Assembly (NCBI GenBank): GCA_036501345.1
Contig: DASYAN010000256.1
Location: 1 to 5,230 of the forward strand
From: DASYAN01 sp036501345
GTDB lineage: Bacteria > Chloroflexota > Ktedonobacteria > Ktedonobacterales > Ktedonobacteraceae
DNA length: 5,230 nt
Direction: 5' to 3'
Position 1 is the first letter of the stretch. Every line of letters begins with the position of its first letter. The notes below the pieces were generated by a model that was not told the DNA's origin, made no database searches, and saw only the letters and a program-made list of their open reading frames with translations. Shown here piece by piece: positions 1-5,194 of the stretch. The translations under genes and the position numbers were made by a program.

Positions 1-411
1 GAGTGGAAAGCACTAAAAGGACGTATAACGCTTATCACATCAAAACTCTTCTCTCAAATTGTGAATAGTAACCTGGAAGTGCGCACCTCCGTCAGTATTG
101 ATCCCCAAACAGGAGCAGCCGAATCAGGCGCATTATTCACCTATGAAGCAATTCCACGTACTACTTGGCTCTGGTCTGATGTCATTGAAGATAACTACAG
201 GAAGAACAATACAGATAACTACCCTTTTCCAGTTACAAAACAGTATAATACTAAGGATAGTAAGGAGAAAGAGGGTGAAGAGTTTCCCAATGGAGAGATA
301 TGGGAAACGCCACTTGGTGTTGTAAGTGCAGGCATAAAGTTGATTGAATATCTTGGCATTGGTGGAATGGGTACGCGTGGCTTTGGTAGGATGCGCTGCA
401 TCAATCCTTGA
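1..411 (+). CDS. cmr4: Type III CRISPR RAMP subunit, Cmr4-like (Cas7 family), 3' part only
   Basis: Frame 1 is open from the first base to the TGA at 409-411, so this is the last 136 residues of a longer protein; the GTG at 61 is internal, not a start. Two features point to the Cas7/RAMP backbone subunit of a Cmr complex. One is the segment around residues 27-53 of the fragment (VRTSVSIDPQTGAAESGALF then TYEAIPR), which fits the conserved strand-loop-strand of Cmr4-type proteins. The other is a glycine-rich C-terminal loop (GIGGMGTRGFGR). In this family several copies line the crRNA and a catalytic Asp in an N-terminal loop cuts target RNA; that loop lies outside the window. The next gene, a Cmr5-like small subunit, starts 24 bp downstream and supports Cmr4 over Csm3 or Cmr6, though the exact subfamily is inferred. 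Cytoplasmic; same operon as the next two genes. Confidence 0.82.
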   Translation, partial: EWKALKGRITLITSKLFSQIVNSNLEVRTSVSIDPQTGAAESGALFTYEAIPRTTWLWSDVIEDNYRKNNTDNYPFPVTKQYNTKDSKEKEGEEFPNGEIWETPLGVVSAGIKLIEYLGIGGMGTRGFGRMRCINP

Positions 412-435
412 AGAAATCCCAATGGAGATTAACAG

Positions 436-852
436 ATGAAGAATAATATCGACCTGATTGCAGCTAAGACTGCGCAAACAATTATCAAAACGACAAAAGA
501 CATAAAAATAAAAGCGGAGCCTATCAAAGCCACTGATGCAGAAAATCTTATTACAAAAGCTCTTGGAGTTCTGCAAGAAAATGGCGTCTATGCAGCACTC
601 CTTTATCTCTACACACGCACAAGTGATACTGATAAGATTGTTGCAGAGAAGGTTCGTGAACAGTTGCTTGATATGACATCTCAATTAGCAATTTCACCAC
701 CTCCAAGCAAAGATGTGAGCGTAGCACTGACGTTCCTGACAGAGAGAGTTTGTCCCCATCTCGATACACTGCTGCTAGTGAAACAAACATGGGAGCAGAC
801 ATTGATTTATGCACGTTACGGCGCTAAAGCATGGAATGTGGAAACGAAATAG
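436..852 (+). CDS. cmr5: Type III-B CRISPR small subunit, Cmr5-like (Cas11)
   Basis: A 138-residue, mostly alpha-helical protein with no membrane segment. The size, the helix-rich make-up and the core helix around residues 34-60 (TDAENLITKALGVLQENG, then VYAALLYLYT) fit Cmr5, the Cas11-type small subunit that forms a helical filament along the crRNA-target duplex beside the Cmr4 backbone. The C-terminal helix (about 111-135, with LLLVKQTWEQTLIYARYGAKAW) matches the closing helix of the family in style. The ATG at 436 has a GGAG at 424-427 with an 8-nt spacer. The gene lies 24 bp after the cmr4-like gene, and the following RAMP gene starts either inside its last codons or 20 bp after it, so the three are one operon. 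Residues 15-32 are Lys/Ile/Thr-rich and less family-like. Small subunits diverge strongly, so position carries much of the call. Confidence 0.85.
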   Translation: MKNNIDLIAAKTAQTIIKTTKDIKIKAEPIKATDAENLITKALGVLQENGVYAALLYLYTRTSDTDKIVAEKVREQLLDMTSQLAISPPPSKDVSVALTFLTERVCPHLDTLLLVKQTWEQTLIYARYGAKAWNVETK

Positions 853-872
853 AAGAAAGTAGAACCAAACCC

Positions 873-1691
873 ATGACATGGACCGCATATCATGTATCAT
901 TGCGTATGCTTTCACCAATGCACATTGGCTGGCGCAAATTAGGCAATTTGCAACAAACACGTGCATACATTACAGGACGCACCCTTTGGGGTGCCCTTAC
1001 AGCTCGCATTACCCGTGAACAGGGGAGAAATGATTACAGGGAAATCGGCAGACTGGTTGACGAGTACCTGACTTTCACCTATTTTTATCCATCTACTAAA
1101 CCAAACACAGTTACACATTGGCCCTGGCCAAATCAGTGGGACGAGTTTGCTTGGACATTTCTAAGCAGCTATGCTAGTACAGCACTTGAAGATGGGCATA
1201 GCGCTGAAGCAGGGAGTCTGCACGAAACAGAATTTATTGCTCCATACGCACGAGATGAGGAGCAGAAACCGGTATTCTTGGTTGGTTACATCTTTGAAAG
1301 AGGCGATTGCAACCCTCTTCTACACGGTTGGCGGAAGGCACTCGATAGACTTCAGATCGGTGGAGAGCGTAGTTATGGATGGGGGCGAGTAAGACTTGAG
1401 GGTACATGTGAGCTAGTCACCACCAACAAATGTTTTGGCTATGATTTGTTTTGTGACAAGGATCACCCTCAGATAACAGTACCTGAAGATAAGGAACTAT
1501 TGGCACATACGGTTGATCCCAATAATGATCATATTACAGGAAGTATCGAGCCATTATTAGGTAGAGAGACACAAAAAAGCGGCTTTGGTGAAAGCTTTTC
1601 GGATGTAGAAATATGCTGGGTGCCTGGTAGTAAAGCAGCTCAAAGCAAACCTTTCCAAATCCAGCAAAAAGGTATATGGCGACCCGCTTAG
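873..1691 (+). CDS. Type III CRISPR RAMP-superfamily protein in the cmr6 position (Cmr6/Cmr1/Csx10-like, subfamily unsure)
   Basis: A 272-residue RAMP protein, or 286 residues if the in-frame ATG at 831 is used. I prefer 873 because it sits just before the first core strand (TAYHVSLRMLSPMHIG); neither start has a strong ribosome binding site (weak AGAAGAAAG at 851-859). Using 831 would overlap the cmr5-like gene by 22 nt. RAMP signs: an N-terminal strand leading to SPMHIG, the ITGRTLWGALTARITRE segment (like the PGSSLKG/PGSALRG helix start of RAMPs), a SLHETEFI segment, and the signature glycine-rich loop IGGERSYGWGR at 1356-1388. No catalytic centre is evident, so a structural role at one end of the Cmr complex, or crRNA/target contact, is inferred. 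The gene order Cmr4-Cmr5-RAMP argues for cmr6, but the sequence lacks the usual Cmr6 look, and the C-terminal third (from about residue 190 of the long form) has no motif I recognise. Confidence 0.85.
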   Translation: MTWTAYHVSLRMLSPMHIGWRKLGNLQQTRAYITGRTLWGALTARITREQGRNDYREIGRLVDEYLTFTYFYPSTKPNTVTHWPWPNQWDEFAWTFLSSYASTALEDGHSAEAGSLHETEFIAPYARDEEQKPVFLVGYIFERGDCNPLLHGWRKALDRLQIGGERSYGWGRVRLEGTCELVTTNKCFGYDLFCDKDHPQITVPEDKELLAHTVDPNNDHITGSIEPLLGRETQKSGFGESFSDVEICWVPGSKAAQSKPFQIQQKGIWRPA

Positions 1692-1744
1692 CCTTGAATG
1701 CATTGTCTTTGGTCGCCTTGCTCGTCAGAACTATTCTTTTGTCA

Positions 1745-1765
1745 TGTAGCTAAAATTTTACTACA
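1745..1765. repeat. AT-rich near-perfect palindrome (possible operator or hairpin)
   Basis: TGTAG, one extra C, then the perfect 10-bp palindrome TAAAATTTTA, then CTACA. The outer 5-bp arms are exact reverse complements, so the whole is a 21-nt dyad with a single bulged base. It begins 53 nt after the RAMP stop codon and ends 134 nt before the pentapeptide start. No T run follows, which argues against an intrinsic terminator. A dimeric regulator site or a chance AT-rich dyad are the alternatives. Confidence 0.4.
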
Positions 1766-1885
1766 GCCGCATTCGATAACTACTGCTTTTAGTGCCATTA
1801 CAAAGGTGCAAATAACAATCCACAACTACGTTTATTTATTTGGCATGCATCGATCTACTTGCTAGAAAAAGGCTGGACCCTTGAA

Positions 1886-1892
1886 AAGGAGG
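1886..1892 (+). promoter_or_regulatory. Strong ribosome binding site for the pentapeptide/TIR-like gene
   Basis: AAGGAGG is a near-perfect Shine-Dalgarno match with a 7-nt spacer to the ATG at 1900. It fixes the start and is much stronger than the sites in front of the cmr-like genes, suggesting efficient independent translation. Confidence 0.85.
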
Positions 1893-1899
1893 GAACCCT

Positions 1900-2865
1900 A
1901 TGGCAAACCAGGAACACGTTACGCTGCTCAGACAAGGTGTAGAGCAATGGAATAAATGGCGTGATCAGCACCCGGAGATACGAGTTAATCTGAGCGATGC
2001 CGACCTGACAGGATTCGACCTCAACGAAGCAAATCTCAGAGGCTCTGACCTTCGTCGTGCCAATCTGAGTGAAGCTAACCTCTGGAAAGCCAACTTCGGC
2101 ATAGCTGACCTTCGCCATGCCAACCTAAGTGGTGCTAACCTCAATAGCGTCTATATCTATAGAGCCAATTTGAGTGGAGCTAACCTGAGTGGAGCTCAGC
2201 TCAGAAGAGCCGTGCTAGTTGAAACAAACCTGAAGGGAGCTACCTTGACATCCTGTTCCGTCTACGGCATCTCTGTATGGAATGTAGCGTTAGAAGGCGC
2301 AAAACAAGACGATCTTGTCATCACACGTCAAGATGAACCAAGCATCACCGTTGATAATCTCAAGATTGCTCAGTTTATCTACCTTATGCTAAATAACAGG
2401 GAAATTCGTGAGGTTATTGATACCGTTGCCAAGAAAGCTGTTCTCATTCTTGGACGTTTCACGCCTGAGCGTAAAGCCGTTTTAGATGCTATCAGAGAAG
2501 CTCTTCGTGTACAAGGGAGATACTTACCTATTTTGTTCGATTTTGACAAGCCGAGCAGCCGAAATTTTACCGAGACAGTGAAAACACTTGCACATCTTTC
2601 ACGGTTCATCATTGCGGACCTGACTGACCCAAGCAGTATTCCTCAGGAGCTACAAGCCATTATTCCAACTCTTGCCATCCCTGTTCAACCAGTCTTGCTA
2701 GAAGAAAAAAGAGCTTATGCCATGTTTGTAGACTTTCTAAAGACCTACCATTGGGTACTACCCATCCACTACTATAGAGATCATAGTAGCTTACTTACCT
2801 CACTTCAAGCAAAGGTCATTGCACCCGCCGAATGTAAAGCTCAAGAACTGGAAAAGCAGAAGTGA
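1900..2865 (+). CDS. Pentapeptide-repeat protein with C-terminal TIR/deoxyribosyltransferase-like Rossmann domain
   Basis: 321 residues, no signal peptide or membrane segment, so probably cytoplasmic. Residues 8-28 form a leader (LLRQGVEQWNKWRDQHPE) often seen before pentapeptide repeats. Residues about 30-135 are roughly twenty A(N/D)LXX repeats (ADLTG, ANLRG, ANLSE, ANLSG, ANLKG-like), expected to fold as a right-handed quadrilateral beta helix that binds protein or mimics DNA. The C-terminal part (about 178-310) alternates strands and helices: VLILGRF at 181-187, YLPILFDFD at 208-216, then ETVKTLAHLSRFIIADLTD (225-243), IPQEL (247-251) and IPVQPVLL (260-267). This resembles TIR-like and nucleoside 2-deoxyribosyltransferase-like folds, which bind or cleave nucleotides such as NAD; E225 and E250 are candidate active-site acids. 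The activity is inference. It lies on the same strand between the cmr-like operon and cas6. It may instead be an unrelated resident gene, as similar pentapeptide proteins occur outside CRISPR loci. Confidence 0.93.
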   Translation: MANQEHVTLLRQGVEQWNKWRDQHPEIRVNLSDADLTGFDLNEANLRGSDLRRANLSEANLWKANFGIADLRHANLSGANLNSVYIYRANLSGANLSGAQLRRAVLVETNLKGATLTSCSVYGISVWNVALEGAKQDDLVITRQDEPSITVDNLKIAQFIYLMLNNREIREVIDTVAKKAVLILGRFTPERKAVLDAIREALRVQGRYLPILFDFDKPSSRNFTETVKTLAHLSRFIIADLTDPSSIPQELQAIIPTLAIPVQPVLLEEKRAYAMFVDFLKTYHWVLPIHYYRDHSSLLTSLQAKVIAPAECKAQELEKQK

Positions 2866-2944
2866 AACCAAAAGCCAATCTTTCCAAGTGTGGCTCATAT
2901 ACTAATAGATAGGTTAGAAGAACTGATCTGAGGAAGATAGGATC

Positions 2945-2953
2945 TGCTATACT
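2945..2953 (+). promoter_or_regulatory. Candidate extended -10 promoter for cas6
   Basis: TGC followed by TATACT gives an extended -10 (TGn plus a 5-of-6 match to TATAAT) about 160 nt before the cas6 start. The -35 region is poor: CTGATC at 2923-2928 with a 19-nt spacer is the best I see. An extended -10 can work with a weak -35. It would give cas6 its own transcript, in keeping with the 248-bp gap. Confidence 0.33.
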
Positions 2954-3103
2954 TGATGAAAACAGCAGACGAGTCTGGGTTGTGGTGTGCAGCCTTTTTG
3001 TTTGCAGAGAGTGATCGTCTACTACTACAGACAACTCCCCATCCATCAGGATTGCAAGCGACGATGAGGCTTGTTGCAGCTATTTGCCGCTGATGGCTGG
3101 TAG

Positions 3104-3110
3104 AGGAGGT
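3104..3110 (+). promoter_or_regulatory. Ribosome binding site that decides the cas6 start
   Basis: AGGAGGT is a near-perfect Shine-Dalgarno sequence. From AGGAGG to the ATG at 3114 the spacer is 4 nt, short but usable; to the in-frame ATG at 3123 it would be 13 nt. The upstream in-frame TTG at 3084 and ATG at 3093 would place this site inside the coding region and have no such site in front, so 3114 is preferred. Confidence 0.65.
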
Positions 3111-3113
3111 ATC

Positions 3114-4127
3114 ATGCAGAGAATGACAGGACAGTTGCATATGAAAGATAGTGACACAATAGAAATCTCGTTTTCCTCAACCACTCCAGCCAAGCTCTAT
3201 GCCCTCCAGCTCAAGCTGCGCCCCTTGCAGCGAGGTACGCTCATGCCATTTTCGGGCAAACTAGTGCATGGAGCCTTCCTCAACTGGTTGAGAACTGCAG
3301 CACCCGATGTGGTAACTTGGCTGCATGATGGCAATAAACGTCGCTTATTCACCTGCTCCAGCCTGCAATTCCCTCTTCCGGTACAGAGGATGCAAGAGGC
3401 TGAACGCGAAAATACTCATCTACCGTTAGATCCTGAGAAAACCTATCTCATTCGTCTGACTTTTCTGCTGGGAGAACTATTTCCTCTGTTCTACGAAGCA
3501 TTGATGCGCTTCAATGAGAGCGGGTCGGGCAAAAGCAGGCCGCCATTTATGCAAATTGGCAAGCAGCTTTTCTTGCTCGAAGAGGTCATTATCCACAATA
3601 CTGATCCTACTGGCTGGACAGGTTTTACATCTCTGACAGAGCTTGTTGAAAATGTAAAGGCTTCACGCTTAAACCATACTGAGACGCTGAAGCTAGAGTT
3701 TGCCTCTTTAACTACATTCAATCGCAGTAGCTTAAAGAATAGAGGCTATGGAACTCACTATGCATGTTTGCCCTTGCCTCACTACCTCTTTCCTGGCCTG
3801 GTACGACGTTGGCAGGATATTGCACCAGCAGAAATGGCAGGATTAGTGCAATTGGATCGCATTGAACGCTATATACAAGAAGACGGCATAATTATTATCA
3901 ATTATGATCTCAAACCTCACCACGTCAGATTCACAACGCATCAGCAGCCCTGCTTTGTGGGGGCGTGCGAGTATCATCTACGCGGCCCAGATGAAGAAAT
4001 GACACCAGATGCCCCTCTGACAGTACGCCAACAACTCCTCCTACTTGCCAATCTGTCTTTCTACTGCGGGATAGGCTACAAAACGTCCATGGGCATGGGA
4101 CAAACCCGACTCAGAGAAAAGGGATGA
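3114..4127 (+). CDS. cas6: CRISPR pre-crRNA processing endoribonuclease Cas6
   Basis: 337 residues from the chosen ATG, a normal or slightly long size for the Cas6 group common with type III systems. Cas6 cuts the repeat of the pre-crRNA without metal ions, leaving an 8-nt 5' tag, and so supplies guides to the Cmr complex. Family hallmarks in order: an N-terminal strand (LYALQLKLRPLQRGTLMPFS), LVHGAFLNWLR (50-60) with H52, the best candidate for the catalytic histidine, WLHDG at 69-73, YLIRLTFLLGELFPLF, LKLEFASLTTFNRSS (like the LEFxSPTxF motif), LPLPHYLFPGLVRRW, FVGACEYHLRG, and finally LSFYCGIGYKTSMGMGQTR (314-332), the glycine-rich RNA-binding loop that is nearly diagnostic. The gene stands 248 bp after the pentapeptide gene with its own ribosome binding site, so it is probably a separate transcription unit. 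Confidence 0.95.
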   Translation: MQRMTGQLHMKDSDTIEISFSSTTPAKLYALQLKLRPLQRGTLMPFSGKLVHGAFLNWLRTAAPDVVTWLHDGNKRRLFTCSSLQFPLPVQRMQEAERENTHLPLDPEKTYLIRLTFLLGELFPLFYEALMRFNESGSGKSRPPFMQIGKQLFLLEEVIIHNTDPTGWTGFTSLTELVENVKASRLNHTETLKLEFASLTTFNRSSLKNRGYGTHYACLPLPHYLFPGLVRRWQDIAPAEMAGLVQLDRIERYIQEDGIIIINYDLKPHHVRFTTHQQPCFVGACEYHLRGPDEEMTPDAPLTVRQQLLLLANLSFYCGIGYKTSMGMGQTRLREKG

Positions 4128-4245
4128 CAACTCTCTTGCTCAGGCATGCGTCAAACCCACTTGACAGTTTTGTGCTTGTATGAGGTCAACACTGCTAGAT
4201 AGAATTGCTCCTTCTTAACGCATGCACTTATGATGAATTAGCGTT

Positions 4246-4542
4246 TCAAGGTTCTTTATCTACTTTTTTAAGCATTCCTGGCGGGATATTCCAGCGGCCT
4301 CCATCATCTACTGTTACCGAGATGGTTTTTTGATTCAAGCGCGTTATTATACCCTCATAATATTTCTCATTATGTGTGAACCACACTCGATCCGTCACAT
4401 GAAAGCTTCTCATCGCATCCAATGTTCTAGCATGATGGACAAGCCGTAATTGTTCAACAACTAAATTATTTAGTGCGTGTAATTGATCCTCATTCAGGTT
4501 TTCGATGAGGTTAATCAGCTCTTTTGGTAATTGCTGAGCCAT
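4246..4542 (-). CDS. Small KOW/SH3-like domain protein of unknown function
   Basis: 98 residues, soluble, convergent with cas6. The ATG at 4540-4542 (minus strand) has GGAG with an 8-nt spacer. Residues 1-45 are predicted helical (MAQQLPKELINLIENLNEDQ and LHALNNLVVEQLRLVHHAR). Residues about 47-94 look like a small beta barrel: FHVTDRVWFTHNEK, YYEGIITRLNQKTISVTVDD, GGRWNIPPGMLKKV. The pattern 'F-V-D-RV-F-y-G-I-RLN-KT-sV-DDG-W-PP--L-KV' is a recognisable family of small bacterial proteins related to KOW/Tudor-like SH3 barrels, which generally bind nucleic acid or protein. The helical front could mediate dimer formation. No exact function is known to me. The possible 58-aa ORF at 4546-4722 ends 3 nt before this start, which would allow translational coupling. 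No visible link to CRISPR. Confidence 0.82.
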   Translation of the reverse strand: MAQQLPKELINLIENLNEDQLHALNNLVVEQLRLVHHARTLDAMRSFHVTDRVWFTHNEKYYEGIITRLNQKTISVTVDDGGRWNIPPGMLKKVDKEP

Positions 4543-4545
4543 ATG

Positions 4546-4722
4546 CTATTCTCCAGCCTTGATAGGCTCTCTATAAATAAGTAGGTGTCCGGTCTGTGTA
4601 GCCAAGTCTAATCGCAGTGTATTCAGGCGGCAGCATTTTTTCCTCATATTGGCTTGGTACTCATTAGCACACGCATCACCCAGACTCCCTTGGGCTTTAA
4701 GCCATTGTTGATAGTATAACAT
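4546..4722 (-). CDS. Possible small ORF, 58 aa, directly upstream of the KOW-like gene
   Basis: On the minus strand an ATG at 4720-4722 opens 58 codons ending in TAG at 4546-4548, just 3 nt before the start codon of the 98-aa gene. The product begins MLYYQQWLKAQGSLGDACAN and ends TGHLLIYREPIKAGE. It reads like a soluble, helical, charged protein with a Cys pair (CC at 30-31) and not like random translation. The ribosome binding site of the downstream gene lies within its last codons, a typical coupled arrangement. Against it: the GAAGG before its ATG abuts the start with no spacer, an in-frame stop lies only 16 codons upstream with no other start between, and I recognise no family. It could be the remnant C-terminus of a decayed longer gene. 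Confidence 0.38.
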   Translation of the reverse strand: MLYYQQWLKAQGSLGDACANEYQANMRKKCCRLNTLRLDLATQTGHLLIYREPIKAGE

Positions 4723-4840
4723 CCTTCGAGCAAAACATACACCTGATCTAACCTTGAGGGGTACAGTTCAAATTTCCACAATGCTACTCCAGCCCATAAA
4801 AATATACTCTGAACGAAAAACATAAAAACACCCCATAAAT

Positions 4841-4854
4841 GGCAATTTATTGCC
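4841..4854. repeat. Perfect 14-nt palindrome GGCAAT-TT-ATTGCC
   Basis: Six-base arms are exact reverse complements around a 2-nt centre. On the minus strand the right arm plus the next base reads ATTGCCA, which resembles a -35 element, about 120 nt upstream of the small minus ORF. The best -10 behind it (TATGTT) is only 15 nt away, so promoter use is doubtful. Confidence 0.3.
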
Positions 4855-4904
4855 CGAGTGTAGGGACCCGATTTACCGTGTGCCCTCCGGGTATCGCGTC
4901 CGCC

Positions 4905-5031
4905 GTGCCCCTCACATCCACTGTCTCTCGCATCCTTTTTGCCCCTCTCGTCCGCTGTACCTCTTACATCCACTATGCCTCTCACATTCATTATATTCCG
5001 TCCACTATATCCAATTTAGAGCCCATCCACT
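4905..5031. repeat. Degenerate 18-bp tandem repeat array, about seven units
   Basis: Consecutive units share a core close to GTGCCTCTCACATCCACT: 4905-4922, 4923-4940, 4941-4956 (16 bp), 4957-4974, 4975-4992, 4993-5006 (14 bp) and a longer last unit 5007-5031. Most end in (A/G)TCC(A/G)CT or a close variant and the next begins with GT, GC or AT. Several units are exactly 18 bp, a multiple of three, so on the minus strand they read as a six-residue VRGxxD-like repeat. Length changes in other units break the regular pattern, so this looks like a decaying minisatellite. There are no spacers, so it is not a CRISPR array. Confidence 0.65.
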
Positions 5032-5107
5032 ATACCTGTCTATACCCCATGGTCCTGCATGCAAAAAAGACGTGTACCTTTATCTTCCCCGGGTGTGCGG
5101 AGGATTT

Positions 5108-5136
5108 TTGCAAGGGGGAAGGAAGTGTGATAGAAT
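5108..5136 (+). promoter_or_regulatory. Sigma-70-type promoter for the gene starting at 5195
   Basis: TTGCAA (5108-5113; 4 of 6 to TTGACA) and TAGAAT (5131-5136; 5 of 6 to TATAAT) are separated by exactly 17 nt. Transcription would start near 5142-5144, about 50 nt ahead of the ATG at 5195. The perfect inverted repeat just downstream strengthens the reading of a regulated promoter. Confidence 0.55.
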
Positions 5137-5144
5137 CAAAGAGA

Positions 5145-5163
5145 GTACAAAGCTAGTTTGTAC
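5145..5163. promoter_or_regulatory. Perfect inverted repeat at the predicted transcription start (candidate operator)
   Basis: GTACAAA (5145-5151) and TTTGTAC (5157-5163) are exact reverse complements around a 5-nt centre GCTAG. The dyad lies at about +2 to +20 of the predicted transcript, where a bound dimeric repressor would block RNA polymerase. The same sequence could form a 7-bp hairpin in the leader RNA, but there is no T run, so it is not a terminator. A direct repeat TGATAGA (5128-5134 and 5165-5171) flanks it. Confidence 0.5.
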
Positions 5164-5194
5164 CTGATAGAGGTAAGAAAAAGAGAGGGACGTC

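Larger units (their letters stand above)
1692..1899. other. Intergenic gap between the cmr-like operon and the pentapeptide gene
   Basis: 208 bp without a credible ORF. It is richer in A+T than the flanking genes, holds the near-palindrome at 1745-1765, and ends in a strong ribosome binding site. No hairpin followed by a T run was found, so there is no clear terminator, and read-through from the cmr operon into the next gene is possible. No convincing -35/-10 pair was seen either. Confidence 0.5.
2866..3113. other. Intergenic gap before cas6
   Basis: 248 bp with no credible gene; the leftward ORFs overlapping it have no family-like sequence. It holds the candidate extended -10 at 2945-2953, a second TATACT at 2898-2903 without a good -35, a short dyad CAGAC-GA-GTCTG about 15 nt after the candidate -10, and a CTTTTTG stretch near 2995-3000. 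The dyad is too small and too far from the T run to be called a terminator. Confidence 0.45.
4723..5107. other. Long non-coding stretch with repeats
   Basis: No convincing gene. The longest open frames here (minus 4644-4991, plus 4839-5156 and 4850-5167) are low-complexity readings through the 18-bp repeats, rich in Arg-Gly-Asp or Pro-His-Ser-Cys, and have no ribosome binding site or family-like sequence. What the stretch holds is a short palindrome (4841-4854) and the degenerate tandem repeat (4905-5031). A C-rich, T-rich plus strand between about 4880 and 5050 marks it off from the flanks. Confidence 0.5.

Noticed and set aside
133..684. Minus-strand ORF of 183 codons across the cmr4/cmr5-like genes
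   Set aside because: It is Cys/Ile/Phe-rich with no family-like motif, and lies opposite two genes with clear RAMP/Cmr features; it is a shadow frame.
3084..3113. TTG (3084) or ATG (3093) as cas6 start
   Set aside because: Both precede the AGGAGGT at 3104-3110 and have no ribosome binding site of their own; the added residues (MPLMAGRGGI) are not family-like.
4150..4170. Terminator after cas6 (GTCAA-ACCCAC-TTGAC followed by AGTTTT)
   Set aside because: The stem is only 5 bp and A+T-rich, and the T run is four bases long and interrupted, too weak to call. TTGACA at 4161 also has no -10 at a proper distance, so no promoter either.
4144..4225. 8-bp inverted repeat GCATGCGT / ACGCATGC flanking the cas6-KOW gap
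   Set aside because: The arms are 66 nt apart, there are no target-site duplications or transposase remnants, and GCATGC is itself a palindrome, so chance is the simpler reading.
4644..4991. Minus-strand ORF of 115 codons with VRGIVDVRGTADERGKKDAR-like repeats
   Set aside because: Its N-terminal half is just the 18-bp repeat read in one frame, it has no good ribosome binding site, and its C-terminal half overlaps the more protein-like 58-aa frame. Kept as repeat evidence only.
4905..5031. CRISPR array
   Set aside because: The units are head to tail with no unique spacers, are only 14-25 bp long and are degenerate.
4839..5167. Two overlapping plus-strand ORFs of 105 codons
   Set aside because: Both run through the C/T-rich repeats, are rich in Pro, His, Ser and Cys, overlap each other in different frames and overlap the candidate promoter at 5108-5136.
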